Shown: piece after piece, positions 15,029 to 23,707 of the stretch | Layout of the letters: every line of letters starts with the position of its first letter | How positions within the stretch are numbered: the first letter of the stretch is position 1 | Assembly: GCA_946221915.1 (NCBI GenBank) | Contig: CAMIKG010000012.1 | Location: 1-64,000 of the forward strand | Direction of reading: 5' to 3' | DNA: 64,000 nucleotides | Source of the DNA: an uncultured Erwinia sp. | Lineage (GTDB): Bacteria; Pseudomonadota; Gammaproteobacteria; Enterobacterales; Enterobacteriaceae | Made by a program: the position numbers and the translations under genes | The notes under the pieces: generated by a model | The model's database searches: none | The model's input: only the letters and a program-made list of their open reading frames with translations | Told to the model about the DNA's origin: nothing

Positions 15029-17209
15029 ATGGGTAAAAAGCAGCCGCTCAGCTTCGGCGCATTATACGCAGACAGCGTGCGCAAGCGCGTATTACTGGCT
15101 TCAACATTGATGGTAGTCCCGTTTGCCCAAAGTTTTGCGGCGACGGAAAGCAGCATGACGGTCACTGCGTCCAGCGCTGAGAGCGTGACAGCGGCGCAGA
15201 ACAGCATTGTGGCGAAAGAGAGTGCCGCAGGCACCAAAACCGCCACGCCGCTGCGTAAAACGCCGCAGGCCGTATCAGTGATTACCCGTAAGCAGCTGGA
15301 TGATCAGGCGGCGCCGTCAGTTGCCGACTCGCTGGCCTACACCAGTGGCGTGATCAGCAACTACCGCGGCAGCTCTAACCGTAATGATGAAGTGATCAGC
15401 CGTGGTTTCCGCTATGCGCCGAAATTCCTTGATGGTCTGAGCTATGGTTTGTCCGGCGCTGGAGCGACAACGGGGCAGATCGATCCATGGTTCCTTGAGC
15501 GGGTGGAGATGGTGCACGGCCCTGCGTCTGTGCTGTATGGTCAGGTGAATCCAGGCGGCCTTATCGCCATGACCAGCAAACGCCCAACGGCGGAAAGCAT
15601 CCATAGAGTGCAGTTCAGCAGCGGCAACCAGCATCTTGCTGAAGCGGCGTTCGACTTTGGCGGTGCGCTGAATGATGACTATACGCTGTTCTATCGTCTG
15701 AACGGGCTGGCCAGCACTAAGCACCAGGCGGTGAAAGATAATAAGCAGCAGCGCATGGCAATTGCCCCAGCGATTACCTGGCTGCCGAATGAAGATACCA
15801 GCATTACGTTGCTGACCAGTTACAGCAATGAGCCGAAAGCGGGGTTCCGTAACTTCCTGCCTTATGTCGGGACGGTAGTGCCGGGCGACGGTCAGTATAT
15901 TCCTTATGACTTTAACGTCAGCGATCCGAGCTATAACAAAGCGAAACGTGAGCAGACCTCGATTGGCTATATCTTTGAACATAATTTCAATGATGCGCTG
16001 TCGTTCCAGCAGAATCTGCGTTACACCAGTATCAAAGAGGAATATAAATATCTGGTATACAGCAACAGCGTGAGCGGCACGAATACAACGCTATCGCGTC
16101 GCCCACAACATGATATTAATAAGACGAATGAACTGGGTATTGATAATCAGTTTAAAGCGTTGTTTGATACTGGTGCCGTAAAACATACAGTGCTTACTGG
16201 GCTGGATTATAAGTGGAGCAGCAGGGACAGTTTTACCGCACGTCAGGTCAGTGATCAGTACAATCTGGACTGGACAAACCCAACAAGCGCCAGCGTGGAC
16301 GAAAGCAATTTCAACGTCGCCACCAACGAACGTAAAAAACTCGATCAAACAGGCATCTATCTGCAGGATCAGCTGGAGTGGGAGCGCTGGAATCTTCTGC
16401 TGTCCGGTCGTCATGACTGGGCTGAAGTTCGCACTCACGACCGTACTGACGACAGCCATGTACAGCAAAACGATAATAAGTTTACTGGTCGCGCAGGTTT
16501 GTTGTACGCCTTTGATAACGGTATTTCGCCGTATATCAGCTACAGCACCTCATTTGAACCGACATTGGGAACCGGCGGAGCAGGTAATGAACCGCTGAAA
16601 CCGACCACCGGCGAACAAACTGAAGTGGGCATTAAGTACCAGCCTGTCGGCAGTGAAACTTCGGTTACCGTGTCAGCATTTCATCTGAACCAGAAAAATC
16701 TCACCACTTATAACCAGACTCTTAATTACAGCGAGCAGATTGGTAAGGTGCGCACTGAAGGCGTGGAAACAGAGCTCCGCAGCCAGCTGACGCCAGAAAT
16801 CAATGTGATGGCTGCTTATACTTATCTGGACTCAGTGACTAAAGTGGGATCAGTCACGCAGACAGGCCATACGCCAGCGTCAATTCCGCGTCATGCAGCA
16901 TCCGCCTGGGGCAGCTACAGCTTCAAGGATGGTGTGTTAAATGGTCTGACACTGGGGACTGGCGTGCGTTATACCGGGGCGACCTGGGGCGATTCAGTTG
17001 GGGAGCTGCGTGTACCGCACTACACGCTGTATGATGCCATGGCGAAGTATGACCTCGGCGCGGCGTCGTCTGCGCTGAAAGGCACCACTGTTCAGCTGAA
17101 CGTCAACAACCTGACCGACAAGCACTACGTCGCATCCTGCAGCAATACGTCCGCCTGCTTCTACGGCACCGGACGCACTATTGTGGGCTCAGTCAGCTAC
17201 AGCTGGTAA
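15029..17209 (+). CDS. TonB-dependent siderophore receptor, ferrichrome/hydroxamate type
   Basis: This outer-membrane receptor of 726 residues has a signal peptide ending in SFAA, a plug domain (TPLRKTPQAVSVITRKQL; LYGQVNPGGLIAMTSKRP) and a C-terminal beta-barrel closing with a terminal aromatic residue (SYSW). Two Cys close to the end (VASCSNTSACFYGTGR) are in the same context as in FhuA. The sequence resembles the FhuA/FoxA/FcuA group rather than FepA. I start it at ATG 15029. A TTG 57 bases earlier gives a poor leader. A hairpin terminator follows. Sitting beside fes and fepBDGC, it suggests uptake of a foreign siderophore, but the exact ligand is not readable from sequence. Confidence 0.88.
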   Translation: MGKKQPLSFGALYADSVRKRVLLASTLMVVPFAQSFAATESSMTVTASSAESVTAAQNSIVAKESAAGTKTATPLRKTPQAVSVITRKQLDDQAAPSVADSLAYTSGVISNYRGSSNRNDEVISRGFRYAPKFLDGLSYGLSGAGATTGQIDPWFLERVEMVHGPASVLYGQVNPGGLIAMTSKRPTAESIHRVQFSSGNQHLAEAAFDFGGALNDDYTLFYRLNGLASTKHQAVKDNKQQRMAIAPAITWLPNEDTSITLLTSYSNEPKAGFRNFLPYVGTVVPGDGQYIPYDFNVSDPSYNKAKREQTSIGYIFEHNFNDALSFQQNLRYTSIKEEYKYLVYSNSVSGTNTTLSRRPQHDINKTNELGIDNQFKALFDTGAVKHTVLTGLDYKWSSRDSFTARQVSDQYNLDWTNPTSASVDESNFNVATNERKKLDQTGIYLQDQLEWERWNLLLSGRHDWAEVRTHDRTDDSHVQQNDNKFTGRAGLLYAFDNGISPYISYSTSFEPTLGTGGAGNEPLKPTTGEQTEVGIKYQPVGSETSVTVSAFHLNQKNLTTYNQTLNYSEQIGKVRTEGVETELRSQLTPEINVMAAYTYLDSVTKVGSVTQTGHTPASIPRHAASAWGSYSFKDGVLNGLTLGTGVRYTGATWGDSVGELRVPHYTLYDAMAKYDLGAASSALKGTTVQLNVNNLTDKHYVASCSNTSACFYGTGRTIVGSVSYSW

Positions 17210-17219
17210 TACCCGCTCC

Positions 17220-17250
17220 AGCCCTCCCGCCAGCACAGGGGAGGGCTTTT
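17220..17250 (+). terminator. Terminator of the TonB receptor gene
   Basis: AGCCCTCCC and GGGAGGGCT form a 9-bp stem (17220-17247) followed by TTTT, directly after the receptor stop codon. Confidence 0.8.
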
Positions 17251-17354
17251 CATCCTGCCTTTACACCCTTGCCAGCATAACCTTTGCAACACGCAATCAG
17301 TGCGCCTGGCATTATTACCCTCAGCTCTTTTATTCTTTTTTAGATAAGCGCACT

Positions 17355-17371
17355 ATAGCACCAGGTGCTAT
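17355..17371. promoter_or_regulatory. Operator-like palindrome of the toxin-antitoxin promoter
   Basis: ATAGCACC-A-GGTGCTAT is a perfect 17-base inverted repeat, 26 bases before the toxin start codon and overlapping a TATAG -10-like element. XRE antitoxins normally repress their own operon through such sites. Confidence 0.6.
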
Positions 17372-17397
17372 GTTTACTTTGACAGGATGTCACTTCA

Positions 17398-17763
17398 ATG
17401 CGCGTATTCAAAACAAAGTGGTTTACCCGGGCAGCTAAATCGTATGCCGTCCATGACACGGAACGCTGTCGGGCGGTGGGGGCGATCCTGGCTGGCAAAG
17501 CGGACAATCTCGGCGGTGGTGTTTATAAAAAACGCCTTAGCCATAACCGCGATCGAGCCATTATCCTCGCCAGAGGCGGGACGCGCTGGGTCTACGCGTT
17601 CCTGTTTGCTAAACAGGATATGACCAACATTGATGAAAGAGAATTAAGGGGTTTCAGGGAGCTGGCGAATCATTATGCCAGCCTGTCGGATGAGAAAGTG
17701 GCGGCTCTGATGTCGCTTAACGAGCTGGTGGAGATTTGTCATGGCGAAAAAAAATACTTTTAA
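17398..17763 (+). CDS. Type II toxin, RelE/HigB-like
   Basis: The 121-residue basic protein opens with MRVFKTKWFTRAAKS, typical of the HigB/RelE-like proteobacterial toxin family that cleaves mRNA on the ribosome. The Gly-rich LGGGVYKKRL turn and the WVYAFLFAKQD strand fit the fold. Compared with family members I remember, the loop between RLSHNRDRA and the next strand seems short, so activity is not assured. The gene lies just downstream of a perfect palindrome and overlaps the antitoxin gene by 23 bases, a toxin-first order. Confidence 0.82.
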   Translation: MRVFKTKWFTRAAKSYAVHDTERCRAVGAILAGKADNLGGGVYKKRLSHNRDRAIILARGGTRWVYAFLFAKQDMTNIDERELRGFRELANHYASLSDEKVAALMSLNELVEICHGEKKYF

Positions 17764-18064
17764 AAGTCCTGCGCTGGAGGCGATTCATAGCGCGGCTGCA
17801 GGGCTGTATCAGGTGGGGGCTATTCCCCAGGAAACCATGCGCAGTTTCGACGCTGCCTGCATTGCAGAAGTGAATCCGCTGCAACCAGAAGAAATCAAAC
17901 TGCTGCGTGAAAAGCTAAATGTCAGTCAGCCGGTTTTTGCCCGTTATCTGAATACCAGTTTGTCGACGATTCAGAAATGGGAAGCAGGCGTAAAACGGCC
18001 TGGGGGGTTGTCGCTGAAATTATTGTCTGTGGTGCAGAAACATGGGCTGGCGGTGTTAATGTAA
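17741..18064 (+). CDS. XRE-family antitoxin, HigA/NadS-like
   Basis: This 107-residue protein has a C-terminal helix-turn-helix (LNVSQPVFARYLNTSLSTIQ, then KWEAGVKRP) of the XRE type and an N-terminal part likely to wrap the toxin. It starts inside the toxin gene, which favours coupled translation. Its expected roles are to neutralise the upstream toxin and repress the shared promoter at 17355-17371. Confidence 0.85.
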   Translation: MAKKNTFKSPALEAIHSAAAGLYQVGAIPQETMRSFDAACIAEVNPLQPEEIKLLREKLNVSQPVFARYLNTSLSTIQKWEAGVKRPGGLSLKLLSVVQKHGLAVLM

Positions 18065-18088
18065 TTCGCTCAGCGCGAGGTCAGGCGT

Positions 18089-18125
18089 GAACCAACACGC
18101 CCGGCACAGCAGGGCGTGTTGGTTC
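18089..18125. terminator. Strong hairpin between the antitoxin gene and amn
   Basis: GAACCAACACGCCC pairs perfectly with GGGCGTGTTGGTTC (14 bp) around a 9-base loop. It lies between the 3' ends of convergent genes. There is no clear T-run on either side, so it may be a bidirectional Rho-assisted terminator or an RNA-stabilising element. Confidence 0.6.
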
Positions 18126-18141
18126 GTTGCCAGCGCATGTT

Positions 18142-19584
18142 TTAGCGGAACGGCGGCTCCACAAAGGTACGCAATTTACGTGAGTGCACGCGATCGCCTT
18201 CCGCGCGCAGCAGGTCGATGGCGCAAATGCCAATCTGCAGATGTTCGGAAATCGCCCCTTCATAGAAGCGGTTTGCCTGGCCTGGCAGCTTGATCTCGCC
18301 GTGCAATGGCTTGTCGGAAACACACAGCAGCGTACCGTACGGGACGCGGAAGCGGTAACCCTGCGCGGCAATAGTGGCGCTCTCCATATCCACCGCCACA
18401 GCACGGCTCTGGTTAAAACGCAGCGCCGAAGCGGCGTAACGCAGCTCCCAGTTGCGATCGTCGGTGGTGACCACGGTGCCGGTACGCAGCCGCTGTTTCA
18501 CCTCTTCACCCGGCATATTGCTGACCATTTTGGTGGCATCAAACAGCGCGCGCTGCACTTCGGCGATGCTCGGAATGGGAATATCCGGCGGCAGCACCGC
18601 ATCCAGCACATGATCGTCGCGCAGATAAGCGTGCGCCAGCACATAGTCGCCAATGGTCTGGCTTTCGCGCAGGCCGCCGCAGTGACCAATCATCAGCCAG
18701 GCGTGCGGACGCAGTACCGCCAGATGGTCGCAGATGGTTTTAGCGTTCGACGGACCAACGCCGATATTCACCAGCGTAATGCCCTGGCCCTGATCCGCCA
18801 TCAGATGCCAGGCAGGCATCTGATGGTTTTTCCACGCCAGATCTGACACGGTCTGCTGCGGGTCCGGCGTGTCAGCGGTAATCACAATATTACCGGCGCA
18901 GGAGAGCGCCTGATAAGGCGAGTCGGCATCGGCGATCTGCTCACAGGCCCAGCGCACAAACTCATCGACATAACGGGTGTAGTTGGTAAACAGCACCCAT
19001 GACTGGAAATGCTCCACCGGCGTGCCGGTGTAGTGCTTGAGACGGGCGAGGGAGAAGTCGCTGCGCAGCGCGTCAAAATGCGAAAGCGGGAATGGCTCTT
19101 CCGGATGCAGAATACCGTCGGCATTGTCATCGCCAATCAGCGCCAGCTCGGTGGTCGGGAAATGTTGCGCGATACCGGCGCTCATTGAGCGATCCAGCAC
19201 TAAACCAGAACCGTCCAGCACATACGGGAAAGGAATTTCCTGCTGTGACGGAAGCACTTCCAGCGTAATCGGGTATTCACCGGTCAGCATCTCCAGTTGC
19301 TGGCGCAGATAGTCGCGAAACAGCGCCGGACGGGTAATGGTGGTGGTGTAGCAACCCGCACGGCTGAAGCGGCCAAAAGCGCGCGACAGCCGGTGATCGG
19401 CGGCGTTGCCCTGCCAGCTGACGCGCAGCTCGGGATAAACAAACAGCCCCTGCGCCCGCTGAGTGGCATCCGGCAGTTCGCCGTGCGCAATATAGGTGGT
19501 AATGGCGTCGCGCAGAGCGCTGACCGCCGCATCGTACATCGACTCCAGTCGATCCAGAGCCTCGATAACCGTAAGACCGTTCAT
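18142..19584 (-). CDS. amn: AMP nucleosidase
   Basis: Amn splits AMP into adenine and ribose 5-phosphate in purine salvage. At 480 residues it is close to the E. coli enzyme (484). The N-terminal domain is followed by a nucleoside-phosphorylase-like catalytic domain with ITLVNIGVGPSNAKTICDHLA, WLMIGHCGGLRESQTIGDY and AVDMESATIAAQGYRF. ATG is preceded by AGGAGAG. The nearby tRNA-Asn and mtfA match the E. coli amn neighbourhood. Confidence 0.96.
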   Translation of the reverse strand: MNGLTVIEALDRLESMYDAAVSALRDAITTYIAHGELPDATQRAQGLFVYPELRVSWQGNAADHRLSRAFGRFSRAGCYTTTITRPALFRDYLRQQLEMLTGEYPITLEVLPSQQEIPFPYVLDGSGLVLDRSMSAGIAQHFPTTELALIGDDNADGILHPEEPFPLSHFDALRSDFSLARLKHYTGTPVEHFQSWVLFTNYTRYVDEFVRWACEQIADADSPYQALSCAGNIVITADTPDPQQTVSDLAWKNHQMPAWHLMADQGQGITLVNIGVGPSNAKTICDHLAVLRPHAWLMIGHCGGLRESQTIGDYVLAHAYLRDDHVLDAVLPPDIPIPSIAEVQRALFDATKMVSNMPGEEVKQRLRTGTVVTTDDRNWELRYAASALRFNQSRAVAVDMESATIAAQGYRFRVPYGTLLCVSDKPLHGEIKLPGQANRFYEGAISEHLQIGICAIDLLRAEGDRVHSRKLRTFVEPPFR

Positions 19585-19933
19585 ATTCTCTCCTGATTGC
19601 CCTTATCCTGATATTATCAGCCGGGTATGACGCCGGTGTTGCTGATACAGCATAACCCGATGTCGGCAGTAACAAAACAGAGTCAGCGGGGCGTACCGGC
19701 CAGGCGTTATCTGATTTTGCGCATCTCAGCCGCGTGCATGTGAACTGCTTCACGCTTCGGCGCTAAGCAGTTGATTTTTCGCGTCAGCAGGACGCTAATA
19801 GATATTGATTCAGGATTGTTACTGAACTTCAGGCAAAACCTAAATCGTTTTTCCCTTCGTCGCGATGGCGCGCGGGGCAAAGCGATTTAGGTTTTTTTTT
19901 GGCCGTTCGCTTAACTCTGATAAGGATTGCCCG
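19585..19933. other. Intergenic leader with internal terminator
   Basis: This 349-bp stretch between divergent amn and the DUF1593 gene has no supported coding sequence. Its main feature is a strong plus-strand terminator at 19837-19900, just before the DUF1593 ribosome binding site. A possible promoter (TTGATT near 19771, TAATAG near 19796, 19-base gap) lies upstream of it. Confidence 0.5.
19837..19900 (+). terminator. Strong intrinsic terminator upstream of the DUF1593 gene
   Basis: AACCTAAATCG (19837-19847) pairs perfectly with CGATTTAGGTT (19883-19893), followed by a run of T to 19900. The 35-base loop can fold further (CGCG-ATGG-CGCG). It ends 34 bases before the DUF1593 start codon, so it either ends a short RNA or works as an attenuator. 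Confidence 0.8.
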
Positions 19934-21376
19934 ATGCGTTTAACCTCTACCGTGCTGCGCCCCGTTGCGCTGGCGCTGCTGCTTGCCTCCGGAACGCTTG
20001 CCAGCTCTGCGGCGCTGGCGGCGGATAATGTCGCCACCGTGACCCAGCAGAAAACCCGTATTATCGTCCTGACCGATATTGGTAATGAACCTGACGACTC
20101 GCAGTCGCTGGTGCGTTTCCTGGTCTACAGCAATCAGTTTGATGTCGAAGGGCTGGTGGCAACTACCTCGACCTGGCTGCGCGACAAAGTCAATCCGCAG
20201 ATGATTGAAGCCAGACTGGATGCCTATGCTCAGGCTCTGCCGAACCTGCAGCAGCATGCGGCGGGTTATCCGTCGGTGGAAGCGCTGCGGGCGGTGGTGC
20301 GCAGCGGCAGGGCGGCGTATGGGATGCAGGGCGTCGGCCAGGGCAAATCGACTGACGCTTCGCGCCTGATTATCGCGGCGGTGGATAAGCAGGATGCCCG
20401 CCCGCTGTGGATTAACGTCTGGGGCGGCGGTGTCGACCTGGCGCAGGCGCTGTACGATGTGCAGACCAGCCGCAGCGCGGCGGAAGTGGCGACGTTTGTC
20501 AGCAAAATCCGCGTCTACGCCATTTCCGACCAGGATAATACCGGCTCGTGGATCCGCCGTAACTTCCCGCAGCTGCGCTGGATCACCAGTATTCACGCGT
20601 GGAACGATTACTTCCTGTCCACCTGGCTCGGCATCTCGTCAGCGACGGCGACCGGCGGTGATATGAGTGAAGTAAACAACGACTGGCTGGCGAAAAACAT
20701 CCGCAATAAAGGCCCGCTGGGCGCGGCTTATCCGCCGATTATGTACACCATGGAAGGGGATACGCCATCGTTCCTCTATCTGCTGCAGAACGGCCTGAGC
20801 GACAGCGAACATCCGGAATATGGCAGCTGGGGCGGGCGCTATGCGGCGGTGTACCCGGACAGCGATGAAGGACTGCGCGTCAGCACCTCGGATACGGTGA
20901 TGGGCGTCGATGGTCAGTCGCACCGCACCGCGCCAGCCACCATCTGGCGCTGGCGGAATGCGTTCCAGAATGACTTTGCCGCGCGTATGGACTGGGCGGT
21001 GAGCGCCAGCAAGCAGCAAGCCAATCACAACCCGGATCTGGTGCTGAATGGCAAGCCGGGCAAAGGCATTGTCGCGTGGCAGGTGCGTGCTGGCGAGAAG
21101 GTGACGCTGAGCGCCAAAGGTTCGCACGATGTCGACGGCAATAAGCTGGATTACCGCTGGTGGCAGTACAAAGAGCCGACCGCCACGGCGATGCAGATCC
21201 ACTTCGGCCCGGAGCTGAAGCTGAATCAGGATGCAGGCGAAAGCACCTCGTTTACCGCGCCGGAAGTGAAGGCGCCGACGCCGTTCCATATCATCCTCGA
21301 AGTCAGGGATGATGGCACGCCCGCGCTAACCTCCTACCGCCGCGCCATTGTCACCGTGCTGCCCGCGAAGCCCTAA
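19934..21376 (+). CDS. Secreted DUF1593 protein (nucleoside-hydrolase-like)
   Basis: This 480-residue protein has a signal peptide (hydrophobic run, then ALAAD). The DUF1593 domain starts at TRIIVLTDIGNEPDDSQSLVRFLVYS, which resembles the Asp-rich calcium site of nucleoside hydrolases. The C-terminal part (from about residue 370) contains an Ig-like domain seen in such proteins (VTLSAKGSHDVDGNKLDYRWWQY). It probably acts in the periplasm or outside on a ribosyl or glycosyl substrate; the substrate is unknown. I chose ATG 19934, with AAGGA upstream, over a longer frame from 19865 that runs through the terminator hairpin. Confidence 0.85.
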   Translation: MRLTSTVLRPVALALLLASGTLASSAALAADNVATVTQQKTRIIVLTDIGNEPDDSQSLVRFLVYSNQFDVEGLVATTSTWLRDKVNPQMIEARLDAYAQALPNLQQHAAGYPSVEALRAVVRSGRAAYGMQGVGQGKSTDASRLIIAAVDKQDARPLWINVWGGGVDLAQALYDVQTSRSAAEVATFVSKIRVYAISDQDNTGSWIRRNFPQLRWITSIHAWNDYFLSTWLGISSATATGGDMSEVNNDWLAKNIRNKGPLGAAYPPIMYTMEGDTPSFLYLLQNGLSDSEHPEYGSWGGRYAAVYPDSDEGLRVSTSDTVMGVDGQSHRTAPATIWRWRNAFQNDFAARMDWAVSASKQQANHNPDLVLNGKPGKGIVAWQVRAGEKVTLSAKGSHDVDGNKLDYRWWQYKEPTATAMQIHFGPELKLNQDAGESTSFTAPEVKAPTPFHIILEVRDDGTPALTSYRRAIVTVLPAKP

Positions 21377-21382
21377 GCCAGC

Positions 21383-21775
21383 TTACTCCGCTGCCGGGTC
21401 GCTGGCCTGGCAGTGGTGTTCCATCGCATCCAGCGCCGCTTTGTTGTCCAGTCCCCACTGATACAGCAGTTCGATGGGTTCGGCAAAGGTGCGCCCCAGT
21501 TCGGTCAGCTCATACTCCACTTTCGGTGGCACCACGTTAAACACATGGCGTTTTACCAGCCCGCGCCGCTCCACTTCGCGCAGCGACTGCACCAGCATCT
21601 TTTTCGAAATGCCATCGAGACTGCGCTGCAGTTCGCCGGTACGGCATTTCCCGCCCGGCCAGTGGTACAGCGCGTGGATCACCATGGTGGTCCACTTCAC
21701 CGCGAACAGTTCCATTAAACGGCGCGGTTCGGAATCCGCATAAAACATCATTTTGCCATCGACAATTACCGGCAT
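21383..21775 (-). CDS. HxlR-family transcriptional regulator
   Basis: This 130-residue winged-helix protein has HxlR family motifs: KWTTMVIHALYHWPGGKCRTGELQ, GISKKMLVQSLREVERRGLV and YELTELG. It ends six bases from the DUF1593 stop and is divergent from the alcohol dehydrogenase. HxlR regulators often respond to aldehydes or quinones through a Cys. Here the candidates are C43 in the winged-helix region and C121 near the C-terminus. It probably controls the dehydrogenase through the palindrome at 21807-21821. Confidence 0.9.
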   Translation of the reverse strand: MPVIVDGKMMFYADSEPRRLMELFAVKWTTMVIHALYHWPGGKCRTGELQRSLDGISKKMLVQSLREVERRGLVKRHVFNVVPPKVEYELTELGRTFAEPIELLYQWGLDNKAALDAMEHHCQASDPAAE

Positions 21776-21806
21776 ATGGTCACCAAATGGTATCTATGTC
21801 CCAAAA

Positions 21807-21821
21807 GGGTAACTACTACCC
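21807..21821. promoter_or_regulatory. Probable HxlR operator
   Basis: GGGTA-ACTAC-TACCC is a perfect inverted repeat with a 5-base centre, midway between the divergent HxlR and dehydrogenase genes. GTA/TAC half-sites of this kind suit HxlR dimers. A TATAGT -10-like element follows at about 21840. Confidence 0.55.
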
Positions 21822-21880
21822 ATTATGGCGCTGTTTGTCTATAGTGGCGCACGAAATTTGCCAGCAAGCAGGATAGCACT

Positions 21881-22942
21881 ATGAAAATCAACGGCCTTGT
21901 CGCCAGTGCGGCGCACTTACCTCTCGCCATCGCCAGCGTGGACGCGCGTGAGGTGCAACCTGACGATGTGCGCATCGATATTCTTTACTGCGGCGTGTGT
22001 CACTCCGACCTGCATATGGCGCGCAACGAGTGGGGCGTCAGCCAGTATCCGCTGCTGCCGGGCCATGAAATTGTTGGCCGGGTGCGCGAGACCGGCAGCC
22101 GGGTCAGCACCTTTAAAGCGGGCGACCTGGTGGGTGTCGGCGTGATGGTTGACTCCTGCGGCCACTGTGCAGCCTGCAACAGCCAGGAAGAGCAGTACTG
22201 CGCAGAAGGTTTCACCGCGACCTATAACGGCAAAGATAAATACACCGGCGGCACCACCTGGGGCGGTTATGCCGAGGGCATTATCGTCGACAGCAAGTTT
22301 GTCGTCTCAGTGCCGGAAAATCTTGAACTGAGCGGCGTCGCGCCACTGCTGTGTGCGGGCGTCACCGTCTGGTCGCCACTGCGCCACTGGAACGTGAAAG
22401 CCGGTGATAAAGTCGGCGTGATTGGCCTGGGCGGTCTCGGCCATATGGCGGTGAAACTGGCCAGCGCGCTGGGCGCTGAGGTGACGCTGTTTACCCGATC
22501 AGCGGGCAAGGAAGCGGATGCGCGCCGTCTTGGCGCCACCAGCGTGGTGGTCTCCACTGACGCTGAACAAATGGCCGCGGCTGCAACCAGCCTCGATATT
22601 ATTCTCGACTGCGTGGCTGCGCCGCACGATCTCGACCCGTATCTCAGCACGCTGAAAACCAACGGCCATCTGGTGCTGGTGGGCATCCCGGACAGCCGCC
22701 ATCCGGCGCCGGACGTCACGCCGATGGTGTTCCGCCGACTCAGCATCAGCGGCACCTCGATTGGCAGCATCAAAGAGACCCAGGAAGTGCTCGATTTCTG
22801 CGGCCAGCACAATATTACCGCCGATATCGAACTGATCAGCGGCGATCAGATTGAAGACGCCTTTGCGCGTATGCTGAAAAGCGATGTGAAGTACCGCTTT
22901 GTGATTGATATCGCTAATACGGCGTGGGCGTCCGATCGTTAA
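21881..22942 (+). CDS. Zinc-dependent alcohol dehydrogenase (cinnamyl-alcohol type)
   Basis: This 353-residue medium-chain dehydrogenase, YahK/CAD-like, probably reduces aldehydes with NAD(P)H. The catalytic zinc ligands are in GVCHSDLH and GHEIVG. Four structural-zinc Cys lie in CGHCAACNSQEEQYC. The nucleotide-binding motif is GLGGLGHMAVKLA. It is divergent from an HxlR repressor, suggesting aldehyde-induced detoxification. Its 3' end overlaps the convergent GntR gene by 29 bases. Confidence 0.92.
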   Translation: MKINGLVASAAHLPLAIASVDAREVQPDDVRIDILYCGVCHSDLHMARNEWGVSQYPLLPGHEIVGRVRETGSRVSTFKAGDLVGVGVMVDSCGHCAACNSQEEQYCAEGFTATYNGKDKYTGGTTWGGYAEGIIVDSKFVVSVPENLELSGVAPLLCAGVTVWSPLRHWNVKAGDKVGVIGLGGLGHMAVKLASALGAEVTLFTRSAGKEADARRLGATSVVVSTDAEQMAAAATSLDIILDCVAAPHDLDPYLSTLKTNGHLVLVGIPDSRHPAPDVTPMVFRRLSISGTSIGSIKETQEVLDFCGQHNITADIELISGDQIEDAFARMLKSDVKYRFVIDIANTAWASDR

Positions 22943-23696
22943 GAAAACGCTCCTCCAGCGCCGCTTCCAGTTGCAGCATGGCATCTTCGGCATGCTGCAT
23001 ATGCTGGCGCATAATGGCTTCCACCGCGCTGGCGTCTTTGCGGCGCATCGCTTCAATTAAGCGATACTGGTAGTCGATGCCGGTGGCGCGCGCCACCGGT
23101 TCCGGCCGCTGGTAGATATCTTTGCACACCGCCAGCTCCTTCAGCAGACGCTGTAAAAAACGGCAGATAAACGCCAGCAGCACGTTATCGGAGTAGCTGG
23201 CGACCACGCCGTGAAAATCCAGCTCCGCCATGCGCTGTTCCCAGCGTTCGTTATCGTCGGCGGGTTCATGATCGTAGATGGCAATCAGCTGATGCAGCCG
23301 GGCAAAGCCGTCGGCGTCGATACGTCCGATGGCGCTGACCGCCACCAGCGGCTCCAGTGTCTTACGCAGGGCGTAAATATTGGCGATCGACAGTTCACGG
23401 GTGAACAGGTAATTCGACAGGAGGCTCATGGCGCGCGCTTCGCTCATCGGTTCGATAAACGCGCCGCCGCCCGGGCCGGTACGCATGCGAATTAAGCCCT
23501 GCACCTCAAGGGATTTCAGCGCCTCACGCACGGTGCCTTTACCTGCCGCAAAACGGGTCGCCAGATCTTTTTCCTGCGGCAGACGGTCGCCGGGTTGCAG
23601 GTTGTCGCGGATAATCGCGTCTTTAATCGCATCAACAATTTCATCAGTGCGCTTACGCCGGACGGTATCCGGCACGGCGGCGCTTTCATTTTTCAT
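22914..23696 (-). CDS. GntR-family (FadR/FCD) regulator of the peptide ABC operon
   Basis: This 260-residue protein has an N-terminal winged helix (LQPGDRLPQEKDLATRFAAGKGTVREALKSLEVQGLI) and an all-helical FCD effector domain with metal/ligand-type acidic and His residues. It is the last gene of the ABC transporter operon, 11 bases after the ATPase stop. It is therefore the natural candidate to bind the twin palindromes at 28871-28920. The ligand is unknown; FCD domains usually bind carboxylic acids. Confidence 0.88.
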   Translation of the reverse strand: MKNESAAVPDTVRRKRTDEIVDAIKDAIIRDNLQPGDRLPQEKDLATRFAAGKGTVREALKSLEVQGLIRMRTGPGGGAFIEPMSEARAMSLLSNYLFTRELSIANIYALRKTLEPLVAVSAIGRIDADGFARLHQLIAIYDHEPADDNERWEQRMAELDFHGVVASYSDNVLLAFICRFLQRLLKELAVCKDIYQRPEPVARATGIDYQYRLIEAMRRKDASAVEAIMRQHMQHAEDAMLQLEAALEERFLNDRTPTPY

Positions 23697-23707
23697 TACA
23701 GCTGTCC

